From assembly GCF_026914265.1 (NCBI RefSeq), contig NC_069134.1, forward strand, positions 67,139,594 to 67,203,593: a stretch of DNA of 64,000 nucleotides, in the 5' to 3' direction. The notes below the pieces were generated by a model that had not been told where the DNA came from, ran no database searches, and saw only the letters and a list, made by a program, of their open reading frames with translations. The DNA is from Mya arenaria (lineage: Eukaryota; Mollusca; Bivalvia; Myida; Myidae). Shown piece by piece: positions 37,194 to 48,940 of this stretch. Positions within the stretch are counted from its first letter, which is position 1; every line of letters begins with the position of its first letter. The position numbers were made by a program, and so were the translations under genes.

Positions 37194-40100
37194 CTATCGC
37201 TTAGTGTTTATGTACCACAATGCAACGGTCATGGCTGATAGCTGTAGCAGTGTGTGAGCTATGGGTCCCGCAAGATACGTGTAGGACATCGGGTTCCACC
37301 ACGTGATCACGTAAGGAGCGTGTATGGCCGCGTAACAAAGGGACAGCCATGTACTCAACATGATGGCGTCCTTCCATGTCCGGACGCTCCAGTATGTCCT
37401 TGCAAAAGGAAAATATGCTTTGATTGCAAAGGTACTAGCCCGCATTGTGAATAAGAAGAGAGAAAAGGGCGTGAGAGTGGTTTATTGGTATAGGGTCCGC
37501 CTCTAACCCAAGAGGTTGGGGGTTCGTTCCACACCTGGGGTTCTTTCTTATGGCATCTACAAACTGAACACCAGTACTGGTTTCTACACAGGAAACCGAC
37601 TCGACAGTAATTCTATTAGCAAACAGTTTTCGTCACAATCGAGTGAAAAGAAGTAAGTATTAACTAAAGAAAACCGTTTGATAGATTCATTTTCCCCCTC
37701 TAGCAAAGAATTGCTTAACGGTCATGGCGACCCCTTTTGGTACACTTAACATGCACGTGTTTCTATACAAAGCAAAATTCGATTCAAATGTGTCAGTTAA
37801 ATATCATTTACAAAAGATTATTCAAAAATAAAATGTCTAAAAAGTATTTGAAGATTATAACATATAAACAGACAAATAAAAAAACCCGCAAAGTAACGTT
37901 TTTGCAAGAAAAAATAAACAGTTTATCAAAGTGTGAGGTATTTGCAAACATTTGTATGTGTTCTTTAATCAGCTTATTGTTTGATTAACCTTACACGACT
38001 GACTCACAAAATACCGTATAGTTACCCAAAAGGCTGTAAAGCCTCTACCTTTGTTATTATTTTTTTTCGATCTTTATAAAGGAGTAAAGCGGATGAGATA
38101 AAAAAAAATAGACACTTCAATTGTGGCCTTATCTGAGAATGCTAATGAAATTATTATCATTTCAAAACAGATATAAAGGGCTGTGTCGAAAAACATTCCG
38201 ATTAAATTGTTAATAATTCATGTACGTGAAGTGAGCGGCCTAGCGGCCTAGCGGTGTAAAGTTAGCGGCCAAGCGGCGTGAAGTTAGCGGCCAAGCGGCG
38301 TGAAGTTAGCGGCCAAGGGGTCTAGCGTCGTGAATTTGGCGGCCTAGCGGCCTAATTTTTTCTCTATTTTTCAAGCAATTGTTAGTGCGTATTTTGGAAA
38401 AATCGCTTCAGATTTATAATTTGTGCATTAAAACAGTTAATTTATCAATGTTTTAGAAGAAAACGTTTAGCAAAAATGCTCTCAATAGAAAACAATATAA
38501 GGCGGCTATGTTACTGTATGAATAAAAAAAATTGGATTTATCATTGTTTTCCAAAAAACGCATTAACAATTGCTTTGAAATAGAGAAAAAAAATAGGCCG
38601 CTGGGCGCCAACTTCACGACGCTAAGCCGCTAGGCCGCTAGGCCGCTAGGCCTCCAGGCCGCTAGCCCGCTGACTTTACGCCGCTTGGCCGCTAGGCCGT
38701 TGACTTCACGCCGCTAGGCCGCTGTGCCGCTATGTCGCTAATATCACGTACATTAATAATTAAACATTTCAAAATGATGTAATATAGACATTCTTATACA
38801 ATACATTGTTTTTCTGATTGATTTTATCATCACGTTTAAACGATAAATTTATATTAATGATAAACTATTCCATGACCTGTTTTGATGATACCAATCGTTT
38901 AACCAATGTCCACTTGCTTTATTGCACTTTTGTTCTTTATATGTTCATATTTGTCCAGATACTGTCGAGAGTCAAGCTTATATGCAATATATTATTATAT
39001 GTTAAAGCAATTGACTATACGTTGAATTTATTGTAGCTAGATTGTGCAGAAAGATGAAAGTCGATATAATTTATTTTCGAGTTTGTTTCCTGGGCAGAAC
39101 CCAGTACTGTAGCCTTCTTTATTGGTCATGAGGAAGTACCACCTGGTTGAGATCGTACCCAAAACATCTCGGGTGAGAGGCAGACACCTATTCCACTAGA
39201 CCACTGACCCCAATGGGGTCATGTATATTTCGCGAGTCTGCTTCATGATAACCCGCAAGATGAGGCGACTCTTAAATGTAACATGCACACACCTTTTATA
39301 ATAAAAAAACATTGACAGATTTAAAACAAATACAAATTATACAGCTAATTTCAGATAGGAGTTTATAAGACATATTTAATAGCATTTTAAAATTTATATT
39401 TCCGGCCTTTTTGCACTATTTAGTCCATGAATATCAAAGGAAAGGTGACACTTAGTTCTACTAATGACAAACATTATGTAATAGTTAGATGGCATGAAGT
39501 AATATGCTAATGATTAAGAATGGGCGGAGTGAGCGTAGCGAACGAGCCCTTTTTAATCATTAATATATTGCTTCAGGTTAACTCTCTGTCTTAAAGAGCA
39601 AAAATAGCAACCTCATTGGCTGACATATTGTCAACGCAAAATCTGACGTTGGGATTGTGTATCGGATGAGTGGCAGTAGGCGGACCTTTTAAACGAAAGG
39701 TGAAATTCCTAATGATTAAGCCTAGTACATAATGATAACCTATCTGCAATTCCATTTGCTTAAATGTAGGTTGTATTCTAAATCATTTTGTTCAACCGGA
39801 ATTAGAAATTTTTTTTTTTAAATTTTAATATCTCCCAAAGCTTAACGTACAGAATACCACGACGATGAGTCGAAAAAAATCCTCGAAATGAATCAGAATA
39901 ATAAAGTTTTTTTTAAATTCTTAAAAGTTATTAATAAGGCGAGTTTGTTTTTTTAGGCAAATTTTAATGTTTTTTTAGAAATCCTGTATTTTCTTTACTG
40001 GATATTGTAGTCAGCATTTGGTCATTTTATTTGAAATGCACCTGCTGCAATTGTGTCCATCGTGTTTAGTGGTTTCCGCAGCTTTTGATATTCAACAGTC

Positions 40101-40915
40101 TTGATATGCAATACATTTTTCCCTTCTGTTTAACTTCTTTATATCAAAGAGCCTTTAAAACCCTCGTGAATTCTTTAACGCTTTCAATGACCATTAAAGG
40201 TGGTAGTTCTATGTGTATCAGCAGACAATATAGTGTTATTTCAGTGTATTGAGGGTTTATTGTTTCGTTGTATTTTGTTGTTTTTGTTATTAGTTGTGAC
40301 GTTTTGTTTTGTACTTGCTTGATATTTACACTTTTTAGACAAACGTTCATACACGTGTAAAGTCGAGCACTAACAAACTGGTTCAGCAACGTATAAACTC
40401 CTTCCCGACGGTAGCCATACTATATAATTATGCATGCATGTGTGTGGTCTGCCTGTGGTTTAGTACGCTGTACGTGTCTCGTTGTTAGTTGGTCCATTGC
40501 CTTGTGCCTTCAATAGCTTGCAGAGTTCAATGTACCATTATCTACTTTATCAAATTGTCCTAAACAAAACGAGAAGTAAGCAGTCGAGACTACTTTCTTG
40601 GAGTTTATGAAGATTAATTGGAAAATGAAGAATACTGCAAGTTTATTTTTTCAGATACATTCATCAAATATGCAACATCTGGACCAAAAATAGCATTGCG
40701 TACCCTTGATATTACCCGCGTACTTACCGTACAAGTTTGTTAACTAGTGTGATGAGCAGAAGATTACATGCAAGGGAGCTGTAGAGCGACCTCTGGCCCG
40801 GAAGTAGAAACCACGGAACTATCATGTAGTACAGGATGCTGGCGCCCTCTGCCGCTCCGACACCGGCCGCCATGGCCACCAACGTCATCTGCTTTTGCTC
40901 TCGGAACAGCGGCAT
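37194..40915 (-). CDS. Unrecognised multi-pass membrane protein, two 3' exons
   Basis: Exon 40728-40915 and terminal exon 37194-37398 (stop TAG at 37194-37196) join with a consensus GT donor (CG|gtaagt) and AG acceptor (gcaag|G), both phase 2. They encode about 130 residues starting MPLFREQKQMTLVAM. Three or four hydrophobic segments alternate with short polar loops (for example SILYYMIVPWFLL, LACNLLLITLV, AIMLSTWLSLCYAAIHAPYV, LLQLSAMTVALWYI), and the C-terminus is charged (NTKR). G+C is higher than in the flanks, and splice sites plus conserved hydrophobic periodicity support real coding. The ATG at 40915 directly follows an AG acceptor (ccctag), so it may be internal and earlier exons may exist to the right. 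I do not recognise the family. The intron holds a SINE pair and a foldback element. Confidence 0.6.
37470..37640 (+). mobile_element. tRNA-derived SINE, family 1 copy a
   Basis: A-box-like 'tggtatagggtccgcctcta' and B-box-like 'gggttcgttcc' at tRNA spacing, followed by a body with 'ccagtactggtttctacaca' and 'ggaaaccgactcg'. The same body occurs at 39083-39215 and 58333-58465. Confidence 0.7.
38208..38764. mobile_element. Foldback element, ~557 bp, with GC-rich minisatellite arms
   Basis: Almost the whole segment is one inverted repeat. The tips are 'taataattcatgtacgtga' and 'tcacgtacattaataatta'. Next come GC-rich arms of repeated 'agcggccwagcggc' units (38232-38350 and complement at 38598-38742), then AT-rich inner arms ('ttttttctctatttttcaag' with 'caattgttagtgcg', and their complement at 38545-38597). 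The loop is about 38400-38540. The arm repeats are unequal in number. The structure resembles foldback-type transposable elements; no coding capacity. Confidence 0.85.
39083..39215 (-). mobile_element. tRNA-derived SINE, family 1 copy b
   Basis: Read on the minus strand it has the A-box-like 'tggtctagtggaataggtgt', a 'ctgcctctcacccgagatg' anticodon-arm region, a B-box-like 'gggtacgatctc' and the family tail 'cagtactgggttctgcccag' followed by 'gaaac'. Confidence 0.65.
39495..39576. repeat. Short palindromic element
   Basis: Inverted arms 'gaagtaatatgctaatgatt' and 'aatcattaatatattgcttc' around a loop containing 'gcggagtgagcgtagcgaac'. MITE-like; no other copy noticed in the window. The flanking DNA up to 40727 shows no gene. 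Confidence 0.6.
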
Positions 40916-41054
40916 CTAGGGAGTCCGATAACAAATTACAGTAAACAAGAAAAGAGCAGATAAATGGAGTGAACACAAAACATCTTTCAACAGCTTTAGA
41001 TGATTTGTTAAATGCTTGCTATGTATGACTACTGAAATACAATATACATGTTTT

Positions 41055-41326
41055 ATGCACCAGTCAATTATAACCACACACAGCCCCCCCCCCCCCAACC
41101 CCCCCTCCCAGTTCCGGGGAATAGCGGATACTTTGACTTTCGGTCCAGCCAACCCCGGATAAACTGATGGTAAGGCCCATACCCTGCTATATTTTGCGCG
41201 AAGACAAAACCACCGCATTCACCCGGCACTACGGGGCAGCTTGGAAGGTAAAAACACGGCCCATTTCCCCGGCTATCCCCGGTATACCCTGGATCGGGGG
41301 GGCGTGGTTACAATTGACTAGTGCAT
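41055..41326 (+). mobile_element. C-rich TIR MITE, copy 1
   Basis: Ends are inverted: 'atgcaccagtcaattataac' at the left and 'ggttacaattgactagtgca' at the right. The interior is C-rich at the left (poly-C 41084-41096) with 'actttgactttcggtccagc' and 'gacaaaaccaccgcattcac'. Copies 2 and 3 lie at 50086-50320 and 56337-56662; copy 3 is in the opposite orientation. Confidence 0.85.
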
Positions 41327-41847
41327 TACTGTGTGTGTACGCATGGACAATTTGCCTCATGTATTTTAAAATAAACTCTAAAATCTTTATAAATGTATGT
41401 CGTAAAAATTATCTCAGGAACACGTCATCGTTGAATGAATGAAGATCAACACGTGTAATGATTCAAGACATGTAACATCGATGTACAACGTTGCGTGGTA
41501 ATCCTATGTGTTGGCAAAGGGAATGTGTTGGCAAGGGAATGTTTTTAAAGTGCATGAGTTAAATGTAAATCAATCAAATGCTATAAAATATGTCTAAAAA
41601 TATTAAGCCGCAAAACCAATGCAAGTTTAATTTGTGGTAATTTGATAGTTCGTGTCACGTAAGTAAATTGCTTGATTGGACAAAGAAGTAGCTTACCGTG
41701 ATGATAATCATAAGAAGAAGTCGTTGAAAACCATTAAAGAGCATTCAAGCAAAAATAACATGTTACATCTTATATGTATATATTGCGTCATTGCATCCTA
41801 AAATCGTTAGTCGAACACTTGCATTGCTAGCTTCGTGAAAGATTTTT

Positions 41848-42354
41848 TAAAGTGACACGCTCATGGTTTGTAAAGTGCACTCATGTTTTAATTACGAAAT
41901 GAAGTGCGGCAAATCATAAGGAGTGTTAAAACAAAAATACCCAAAACTGGAACCCTTCAGCAAATGTTGGTATTTGCTCAAACATCGTCTTTGAAGACCA
42001 CAATTTTCATTAGCGTTTATAACCCGATTGAAAATTAATTACGACTGTTGTGTTGCGTGATTGGTGTTATCACGTGATGTTATCAATGAATCCTTAACAG
42101 GTCAACATATCCACCATTTTTGTTAAAGTCCCGGTGGCCGTGTGGACTAGCCGGCTGTTTCTATCCTTTTTTTTCTTGACTTTACTGGCGTTGATTCGAG
42201 ATCCACCAAAAACAGAATACCTTTTTATGCTATAACTGTATTTTTCTGCAATTTCGATATTATAGAGTAAAATAATGATGAAATATGTGTTCTCTGATGC
42301 ATTACCGGGAAAACTAATTTTTGGTCCAAAGACATGAGCGAGTCACTTTAAGCT
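41848..42354. mobile_element. TIR element with tRNA-like segment
   Basis: The termini 'ttaaagtgacacgctcatgg' (41848) and 'catgagcgagtcactttaag' (to about 42354) are inverted with one or two mismatches. The interior (about 42125-42230) has a tRNA-like A box ('gtggccgtgtggactagccg') and B box ('gttgattcgagatcc'), so either a SINE sits inside a MITE or the composite is a TIR-flanked SINE. No coding capacity. Confidence 0.55.
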
Positions 42355-42689
42355 CAGATATAATCTCATTTAAGCTAAATTTTACTTTGATTTGACGCGG
42401 CATATTTGTTTTGATTGTTTTAATACGAAGTTGTACACATCATATGAAAGGTGTGTACTTGGTTTTTATTGCTGGGGGTTCAATTTGTCATAATGAATAA
42501 AAGTATTTGAAGTGCATTTTACCCTTTGGCAGTAGTTTGTAGTTTGTCAAATATTTCTTGGTCCTTGTAAATGCAAGTTAAGATGGCCTGCTTGTATTAT
42601 ACCCTATATCTCCCTCAAATGTTGCCCGCTGTTGCAAGTCATATGAGTTGCCGTTGAACAGATTCCTGACAATACGATGGATTGACAGG

Positions 42690-42965
42690 TTAATGCTAGA
42701 ATATTGGTTCCATAGAACGAGGTGTTGAGCAGTGGGAAATATAAATGCGAGGACGTTGCCTTGGAAGGGATGAAGTTCTTCATTGCTCTAGGTATTGCCA
42801 TGGGATTTATTGACAAGTCTGACATTGAAGATTACTGGACAACAAACTACATCCCTGAGACCCCAATCTTCTATGATATATGTCAAGGGACCACCCCGAC
42901 TACCAATAAATTAAGGTGTCCCAGAATCATCAACTGTGTTTATGAACAGTACGTGGTTCTTTAAC
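42690..42965 (+). pseudogene. piggyBac-type transposase fragment
   Basis: The frame 42722-42964 encodes MKFFIALGIAMGFIDKSDIE, then DYWTTNYIPETPIFYD, matching the start of the piggyBac (DDE_Tnp_1_7) domain, where F-G--I-MG is followed by YW and tP-f. The fragment stops before the catalytic Asp residues and no upstream start is convincing. It is a non-functional relic. Confidence 0.6.
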
Positions 42966-43790
42966 TGTGTTTGGTTTATGAACTTCATGAACTATGGGTT
43001 CAAGAACTCTTACCTGTTTATTAATTTCATGATATTTGTGTTCATTACCTTTAACTGGTTCATAAACTAGTATTTCATGTTTATGCATAATTCATGAATT
43101 GTGTGAGAACCATTCATTAATTTTATTCATGAACAGTTTATAAATCATTGAAGATATTATCGACAGGGTAATATGAAAACCAACCAAAATACGCGGCTTA
43201 ACCATAGTGTTAAACATTATAGCTGAAATATATATTGATCAATATATAGACACCGTATATAGTCAAACATAGTGAACGTTATATATATTTAAGGAAAGAT
43301 GAAAATTATAATTAAGAAATATATCATATATAACAAAAATGTACATACCTAGTGTTTAAGGGATTTAACATTCGCTGTAGCGCGATCTCCAAACTCATCT
43401 GGAGATTGGTATACTTAATAGAAATAGAGTAAATAGACTACCGTGAAGTTTATCAACCCACGCAAGAATGCCTTTACTTATTAAACAGAATTCGTATTTC
43501 AGTGTCATGTATCCTACCTTTTCAAAGGCGTCGAGATACTTCACCAAGCGAATGAGAGCTCTTAATGTATTTTTTCACACACAGATGGTTTTTCTATTCA
43601 TGTATATTTTGAACTGTGAATCTGACACGATTCGCACCAGGTGACAGGTATCCGTGAGAAATAGGTGTTTATTACTTTATATACATAGTGAGATGTTCTT
43701 CATGACTGCTTTTGATCCAGTGCCCAGTATACTAATAAATTATAGTAAACAAAACGACGTTTAATTACAAACATATTTTCATGTAGTATG
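42966..43790. other. No gene; short 'ttcatgaact' motif repetition
   Basis: From 42960 to about 43150 the phrase 'gtttatgaacttcatgaact' recurs in diverged form, like an old short tandem repeat. The remainder is AT-rich without recognisable features. Confidence 0.45.
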
Positions 43791-43794
43791 TAAG

Positions 43795-44080
43795 GTCACT
43801 TCAGGGACGGATCCAGGATTCGACTTTAGAGGGGGCGTAACTAAGGACGTAACCTTTTGACTTGCGTCACTCCATCGAACCGAACTCTATGTGATTGAAA
43901 GTGTTAGCAGGTGGGTTTGGGGGTACCCTCTAAGGAATTTTATTCTTCTTTTTTAGTCCGAAATGGTGCATTTGGTGCATATGTTATTACTTATATTTTT
44001 CTACATTAAATTAAACTTGGACGAGTTTATGGTGGAGGGAGCGCCATGTATGCCCCCCCCCCCGGATCCCCTAGTGCACT
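43795..44080 (-). repeat. Dispersed repeat family copy (also at 15870 and 52890)
   Basis: Contains 'gggacggatccaggattcga', 'gggtttgggggtaccctct' and 'agtccgaaatggtgca', the reverse-complement counterparts of 'tgcaccaattcagactaaa' and 'gagtatccctaaaccccact' at 53025-53085. The family is diverged and non-coding here. From 44090 to 45015 no gene is seen. Confidence 0.55.
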
Positions 44081-45015
44081 TACCTGCATAATCAAGTTAA
44101 AGATGTGTGATTTAAAAGGAGAAACTGCATTCATGTTTGTATTGATATTCAAGATCCAAAACTTTCTTTTAGTTTATGTAGTCTATATCGAATTTAAGTT
44201 GTATGTTGTTTTTTTCTTTTTTCTTTTTCGAACGCAACTTAAGTTACAATCCTTACAAAGGCTTGTGTCAATAATGTATCTTTACAGATACATTAAATGA
44301 ATATTGCACAGTTCAATGGGTCCGATGGAACTGTCTGTTAAAATGACCACAATAAATATGGGATAATACGGCCTTCGCAAAAAAACAACGCTTGTGCATG
44401 CCAGTTCCCCAGTAGACGTGCAGGTTGGCTATAACTACTATTCTTGATTCATGTATAATACTTTCAGGGCTGGTATTCAATATTCAACATAAGTCAATCT
44501 TATCGTCATACATCATAACCTTTATTCATTGTGTATGCCCGTTATTTATATCGAGTAATCCGATTAGCTACATCCTTCTTAGAAACAATGATGAGCAATA
44601 TAAAAAAGAATTGTCTATTGGGTGAAAACAGTCTAAGATAAGTTATTTAACAAACAAATGTTTGACCATGTCTGGCCTATGAACCATAGTGTTTACGAGC
44701 TGAACACACTCCTCACCGCGATGTTTACGTGTAGAAACTAACTATAATAAAAACTTATAAGAATTTCTTGTATTTAATTCTTTATTCAATAACATCTCTA
44801 TAAAATAATTTATTCCGTCACAACATTGACGTTTACGAAGACTACAAAACACAGTGCTTTTTCAAAATGACAAACTTTGAAATATATAGAGAGTATTATA
44901 GTAATGTAGATTGGCGCTGTAAGAACATTTTGTGGAATTGAGGAAAATCATTCTATCTAAAACAAGTAAAATATATAAAAATGAATCATTTATTACATTT
45001 GGTAGATAATCTCAA

Positions 45016-45330
45016 ATTCTATTGACACTGGCGCCAAATAGAAATGCGGCTACTTACTAAGGTACTATAATAAACACTGGCGCCAAATGGAAAAGCGGCT
45101 ACTAACTAAACTACGATAATAAACACTGGCGCCAAATAGAAATGCGGCTACTTACTAAGGTACTACTAGTATAATAAACACTGGCGCCAAATGGAAAAGC
45201 GGCTTCTTACAAAGCTACGATAATAAACACTGGCGCCAAAGGGAAAAGCGGCTACTAACTAAACTACGATAATAAACACTGGCGTCGAAGGAAAAAGCGG
45301 CCGCTGACAAAACTACGATGATAAACACTG
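45016..45330. repeat. ~48-bp tandem repeat, six units, just 3' of the SLC5-type gene
   Basis: Units of 'aataaacactggcgccaaat' + 'rgaaawgcggctacttact' + a short variable link. Alternate units share variants ('tagaaatgcgg', 'tggaaaagcgg'), suggesting a two-unit higher-order block. GGCGCC is constant in the first five units. It lies about 260 bp past the stop codon of the minus-strand transporter, so it may be within its 3' UTR. Confidence 0.85.
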
Positions 45331-45588
45331 TTAAGAGTATATACAACATTTGGATTTCAAAAGTTTGGTATAAAAACATATACAGTACTAAAGAGAAATG
45401 AATTGATTACATTTACATATTTTCCTTTTTTTAAAATATGCCTACGATATCAAAATGCTTGAAATATCCAAAAGCAGACTAAAATGTTAAGAATAATCTT
45501 TGTTCAGTTCTGTTCTGTAACTGGCAGAATTGTGAAATTATATGGCATGCTGCCAAGACGTACAATGATGCAAAAGTTGTTTTGTTTT

Positions 45589-47499
45589 CTATAAGTTCGT
45601 GCTTGAATTATTTTCGTCAGCATAAGCATTAATATCTAATCCATCCTTCGTGTTTGGATTATGGTCGTCAGCAAACACATTATTATCTAATCCTTCCTTG
45701 TTGTGATCTGCAGCATACTTGTCTTCCTTTCCGTACACTACACCGAACCGCAGTGGTTTACGTATACTCTCAGGAAGACATGGAAACATTGTGTCAAATA
45801 TCGGGCACATTAGCCGGCTGTCAATAGTGTCTGCCCGTGTGTATCCAGTAAGAAAACTTACTAGCACAGCAACAAAGACAGCAATGATCATTCCCAGACC
45901 GGTGTACCATTGGTATGATATCCGATAGAAGTCGTAGAGAACTGGTTCGTCGGTGTTCATCATGATTGTTGTCATGTTTGTTGCCATGGACGTTGGAAGA
46001 AGTGTCGTTGTGGTGTAAAGTGAGTTATTACACCCATAGGTATAGGTAGGTAATGGAAAAGATGGCCCCTTTGGTGATTCTATAAGCTTTCCTAGTCCAA
46101 GCCAGCACATGAATGCCAGGGAAACGATAAATCCAGCCACAGCGCCAATCTCATTTGTCCATGGAAATATCATACCTGCTACGAACAAGCCAAAAATAGG
46201 ACCTGCCGTTATTGAATACAAACTGTAAGAGAACTGTACAATTAAACCGGTAAACTTTGATATCAAGACTGCAAATCCAAACTGGATGAAACCCATTACA
46301 ACAACGAGGATTTTAGAAATAACAATCCCGTACTTTGCGAATAGTTTGCTTTTACACGCATTTGCTATCGGCTTCAAATAGTCCTCTTGTACAACAGCTG
46401 ACATTGCATTTAGTCCTGACGATATTGTACTCAAACCTCCGCTAAATACGCACGCAATAAACACACCTGCCAGCCCCGGAACTTTCCCCAAGGTGTCCAT
46501 AACAAACAATGGCAGTAACTGGTCACTTCTATTAATAAGTCCGGCTGTCACAGGATGGCATGATTGATAAACAGCATATATCACTACACCGATCATGCAG
46601 GTCAGGGTAACAATAAGAATGAGTCCCACAAGGTTCAGCCACATCGCTATTTTTGCCTTTCTGAGTGTAGGCAAGGAGCATACACGTTGAACTTGAGCCT
46701 GGTTGACAGCGTACAGGTACAACCAGAAAAATGACCCGCCAATAGCTACTGTCCATACACTATGACGTGTCTTCGGATCGGGTGAAAACTCTAGGAATTC
46801 AATTCTGCCATTTTCATTTGCGATATTCCAAGCATTTTCAAAACCGTTTGCATATTTGGAACCTTCAATAATTACTGCCAACAGACCAGCAACCATGATT
46901 GAGAATTGAAGTGAGTCTGTCCATATCACCGTCTTCATTCCCCCGAGAGTGGTGTAAAGTGTACAAATCGCGGCTGTCCCGATCATGGAACCCCAGAGTG
47001 AAACTCCTGTGACAGCCTCAAGTGCTAGAGAGGGGGCATACAGGACGAATCCCATGTATACCAACGTCTGAATCATGAACAGTATCGATGTGATGAAACG
47101 CGCTACTTTGCCGAACCTCATCTCGAAGTATTGAAAACAGCTGGTGATATTCAGCCTGTAGAATACTGGAACGAATATGTGTGCCGCTGCAGCTATAGCT
47201 ATAACCATCGCCAAAACGATCCAGTAGAACATCGTGCCGTTGGTGTAGACCTCGGAAGGAGTGCCCAGGAGAGTCAGAGAGGAAAGAAACGTAGCTGACA
47301 ACGACAGGCTCACTGGAATTGGATGCATCTTTCGACCACCAAGGTGAAAGTCCTCGGCCTTTCGCTTGTTTCTATCTCTGTATGCATGGTAAAACCCGAT
47401 CGCAGCAGATGCAACGAACGCAAGAGAAAACAGTACATAATCAACAGTCCCAAATTCACCCTTTCGTCCTGTAAATATACTTAAATCTTTCTTATCCAT
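45589..47499 (-). CDS. Sodium/solute symporter, SLC5 family (SLC5A8/A6/A12-like)
   Basis: Intact single-exon frame of 636 residues. It has the SLC5/SSSF layout of about 13 membrane helices: TM1 near residues 19-40, then a basic loop leading to FHLGGRKM and the conserved SLSLSATFLSSLTLLGTPSE (63-83), the GGMKTVIWTDSLQF motif (186-199), the FIACVFSGGLSTISSGLNAM segment that contains the second sodium-site region, and a polar C-tail with a short duplicated phrase (GLDNNVFADD / GLDINAYADE). By family it would be a plasma-membrane Na+-coupled carrier of small anions such as monocarboxylates, iodide or vitamins; the substrate cannot be read from sequence. An extracellular loop has several N-glycosylation sequons (NNS, NMT). 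The length fits the family (about 600-650). Most animal SLC5 genes have many introns, so an intronless copy suggests retroposition or lineage intron loss. Confidence 0.93.
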   Translation of the reverse strand: MDKKDLSIFTGRKGEFGTVDYVLFSLAFVASAAIGFYHAYRDRNKRKAEDFHLGGRKMHPIPVSLSLSATFLSSLTLLGTPSEVYTNGTMFYWIVLAMVIAIAAAAHIFVPVFYRLNITSCFQYFEMRFGKVARFITSILFMIQTLVYMGFVLYAPSLALEAVTGVSLWGSMIGTAAICTLYTTLGGMKTVIWTDSLQFSIMVAGLLAVIIEGSKYANGFENAWNIANENGRIEFLEFSPDPKTRHSVWTVAIGGSFFWLYLYAVNQAQVQRVCSLPTLRKAKIAMWLNLVGLILIVTLTCMIGVVIYAVYQSCHPVTAGLINRSDQLLPLFVMDTLGKVPGLAGVFIACVFSGGLSTISSGLNAMSAVVQEDYLKPIANACKSKLFAKYGIVISKILVVVMGFIQFGFAVLISKFTGLIVQFSYSLYSITAGPIFGLFVAGMIFPWTNEIGAVAGFIVSLAFMCWLGLGKLIESPKGPSFPLPTYTYGCNNSLYTTTTLLPTSMATNMTTIMMNTDEPVLYDFYRISYQWYTGLGMIIAVFVAVLVSFLTGYTRADTIDSRLMCPIFDTMFPCLPESIRKPLRFGVVYGKEDKYAADHNKEGLDNNVFADDHNPNTKDGLDINAYADENNSSTNL

Positions 47500-48387
47500 T
47501 TTGATAATTTGTGAAAACGAAACTGCGTCAGTATTTGACAGATATATTCACATTTATGCACATCAATGCCTGCTGACAGTCCCTGTTATACAAGATTTGT
47601 TTACTCTGTCAGTGACCTTCTCTACTGCTCGTATTTGAATAGCGAATGCTTAAGTGGGAACCACTCAGACGCAACGGCAGTAAGTTTTAAAGCTATGTGT
47701 AATTAGATATTAGATAAATCTCAATCCAAAAACGAATACGATTCATTTCAAGGTGCAATTTCATCGATATAAGAAATACAAACCAGTGTTATAAATGACG
47801 TTGCTACATAAATGTATTTACATGTATGTGGTATTATCGCCTGATCTTCCCATGCATTGCTTGTCATCTAATATACTGCAGGTACGGACTGTTGAACTCT
47901 GATAACAAACAACATCGTAAATGAACTCATGTCCGACTACCCATATCACAACTATTTGAACGGTATCGGGATTTAATGTCCCTTCATTAAGGATGTTTGA
48001 AGCTGTCTTTCTTTTGTTTTTAATTACAATATTCTTAGCCAAGATGGATGAAAGTACACTGTAATTTTCTTATGGGGCTTAGATTTAAGAAAACTTTAAG
48101 ATAAGAAGTCTTGACGCAAATCATGATAGTTCTCTATGCATATTCGATCATTTATATCGATCGACATTTACTTTACAAACCATATAGCTTCAACACAAAA
48201 TAAAATAACCCTTAAATTACACTACATTAATATACGTTTTGATATATGCACTGAATAAAAATTATTGTGCGTCATGACGTGAGTAAACATCATCGCACGC
48301 GCCTTTTGGTAAAATGTACATAAAAAGCGTTTTTCTTCGTAACTTTCTTTGCAAAAAAGTGATTTAAGGTATGCTAGAAAAAGAAAT
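47500..48387. other. 5' flank of the SLC5-type gene, no other gene seen
   Basis: No clear TATA box or upstream non-coding exon could be assigned; the ATG at 47499 is preceded by 'gttttcacaaattatcaaa' on the coding strand. The 74-codon minus frame at 47818-48042 lacks a motif. Confidence 0.4.
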
Positions 48388-48530
48388 CATGTGTTTCCGG
48401 CCCGGATAGAAAAATCCGACCCAAGGGTACTTACGTTCCGAGCCCATGGGTACTTGCGTTCCGAGCCCATGGGTACTTGCGTTCCGAGCCCGTGGGTAGG
48501 AATTTTCTATCCGGAACGGAAACACATAAC
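48388..48530. mobile_element. Hairpin MITE with internal 27-bp repeats
   Basis: Arms 'gtgtttccggcccggataga' and 'tctatccggaacggaaacac' enclose three copies of a 27-bp unit based on 'gggtacttgcgttccgagcc'. Wholly non-coding. Confidence 0.8.
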
Positions 48531-48940
48531 ATATATTGTTATACCAGCACGGCTGAATTATTAGTAGCCGAAAATGCCTATCCGGTGTTATAGAAATAGA
48601 GGTCCGACGTTATATTTGGATTTGGCTCAGACACGACGTTAACGTGTTCATATTGTTTTTCGTCCCGTGAAATACATATCGAAAATATGTTAAAACTGTC
48701 CTTAATCGAACGAATGCACTACATTTAAAATACATTAACACAAATTTCTGTCCTAAAAGCATGTGAATAAAAAAGTAAAGGAACTTGAAAATTTAAGATT
48801 TTGGAATTTGATTATAAATCAAACCAAATTGTTATTTCAACGTTGAAATATTATAATAAACTTGTCAGTTTGATTTTAATTGTATTAGACTCGCATTGGA
48901 TATGAAATAATACAAAATGTGTTATGGTCGTACCTGGACG

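Noticed and set aside
46532-46756. Frame inside the SLC5-type gene
   Set aside because: Out-of-frame shadow of the 636-residue transporter.
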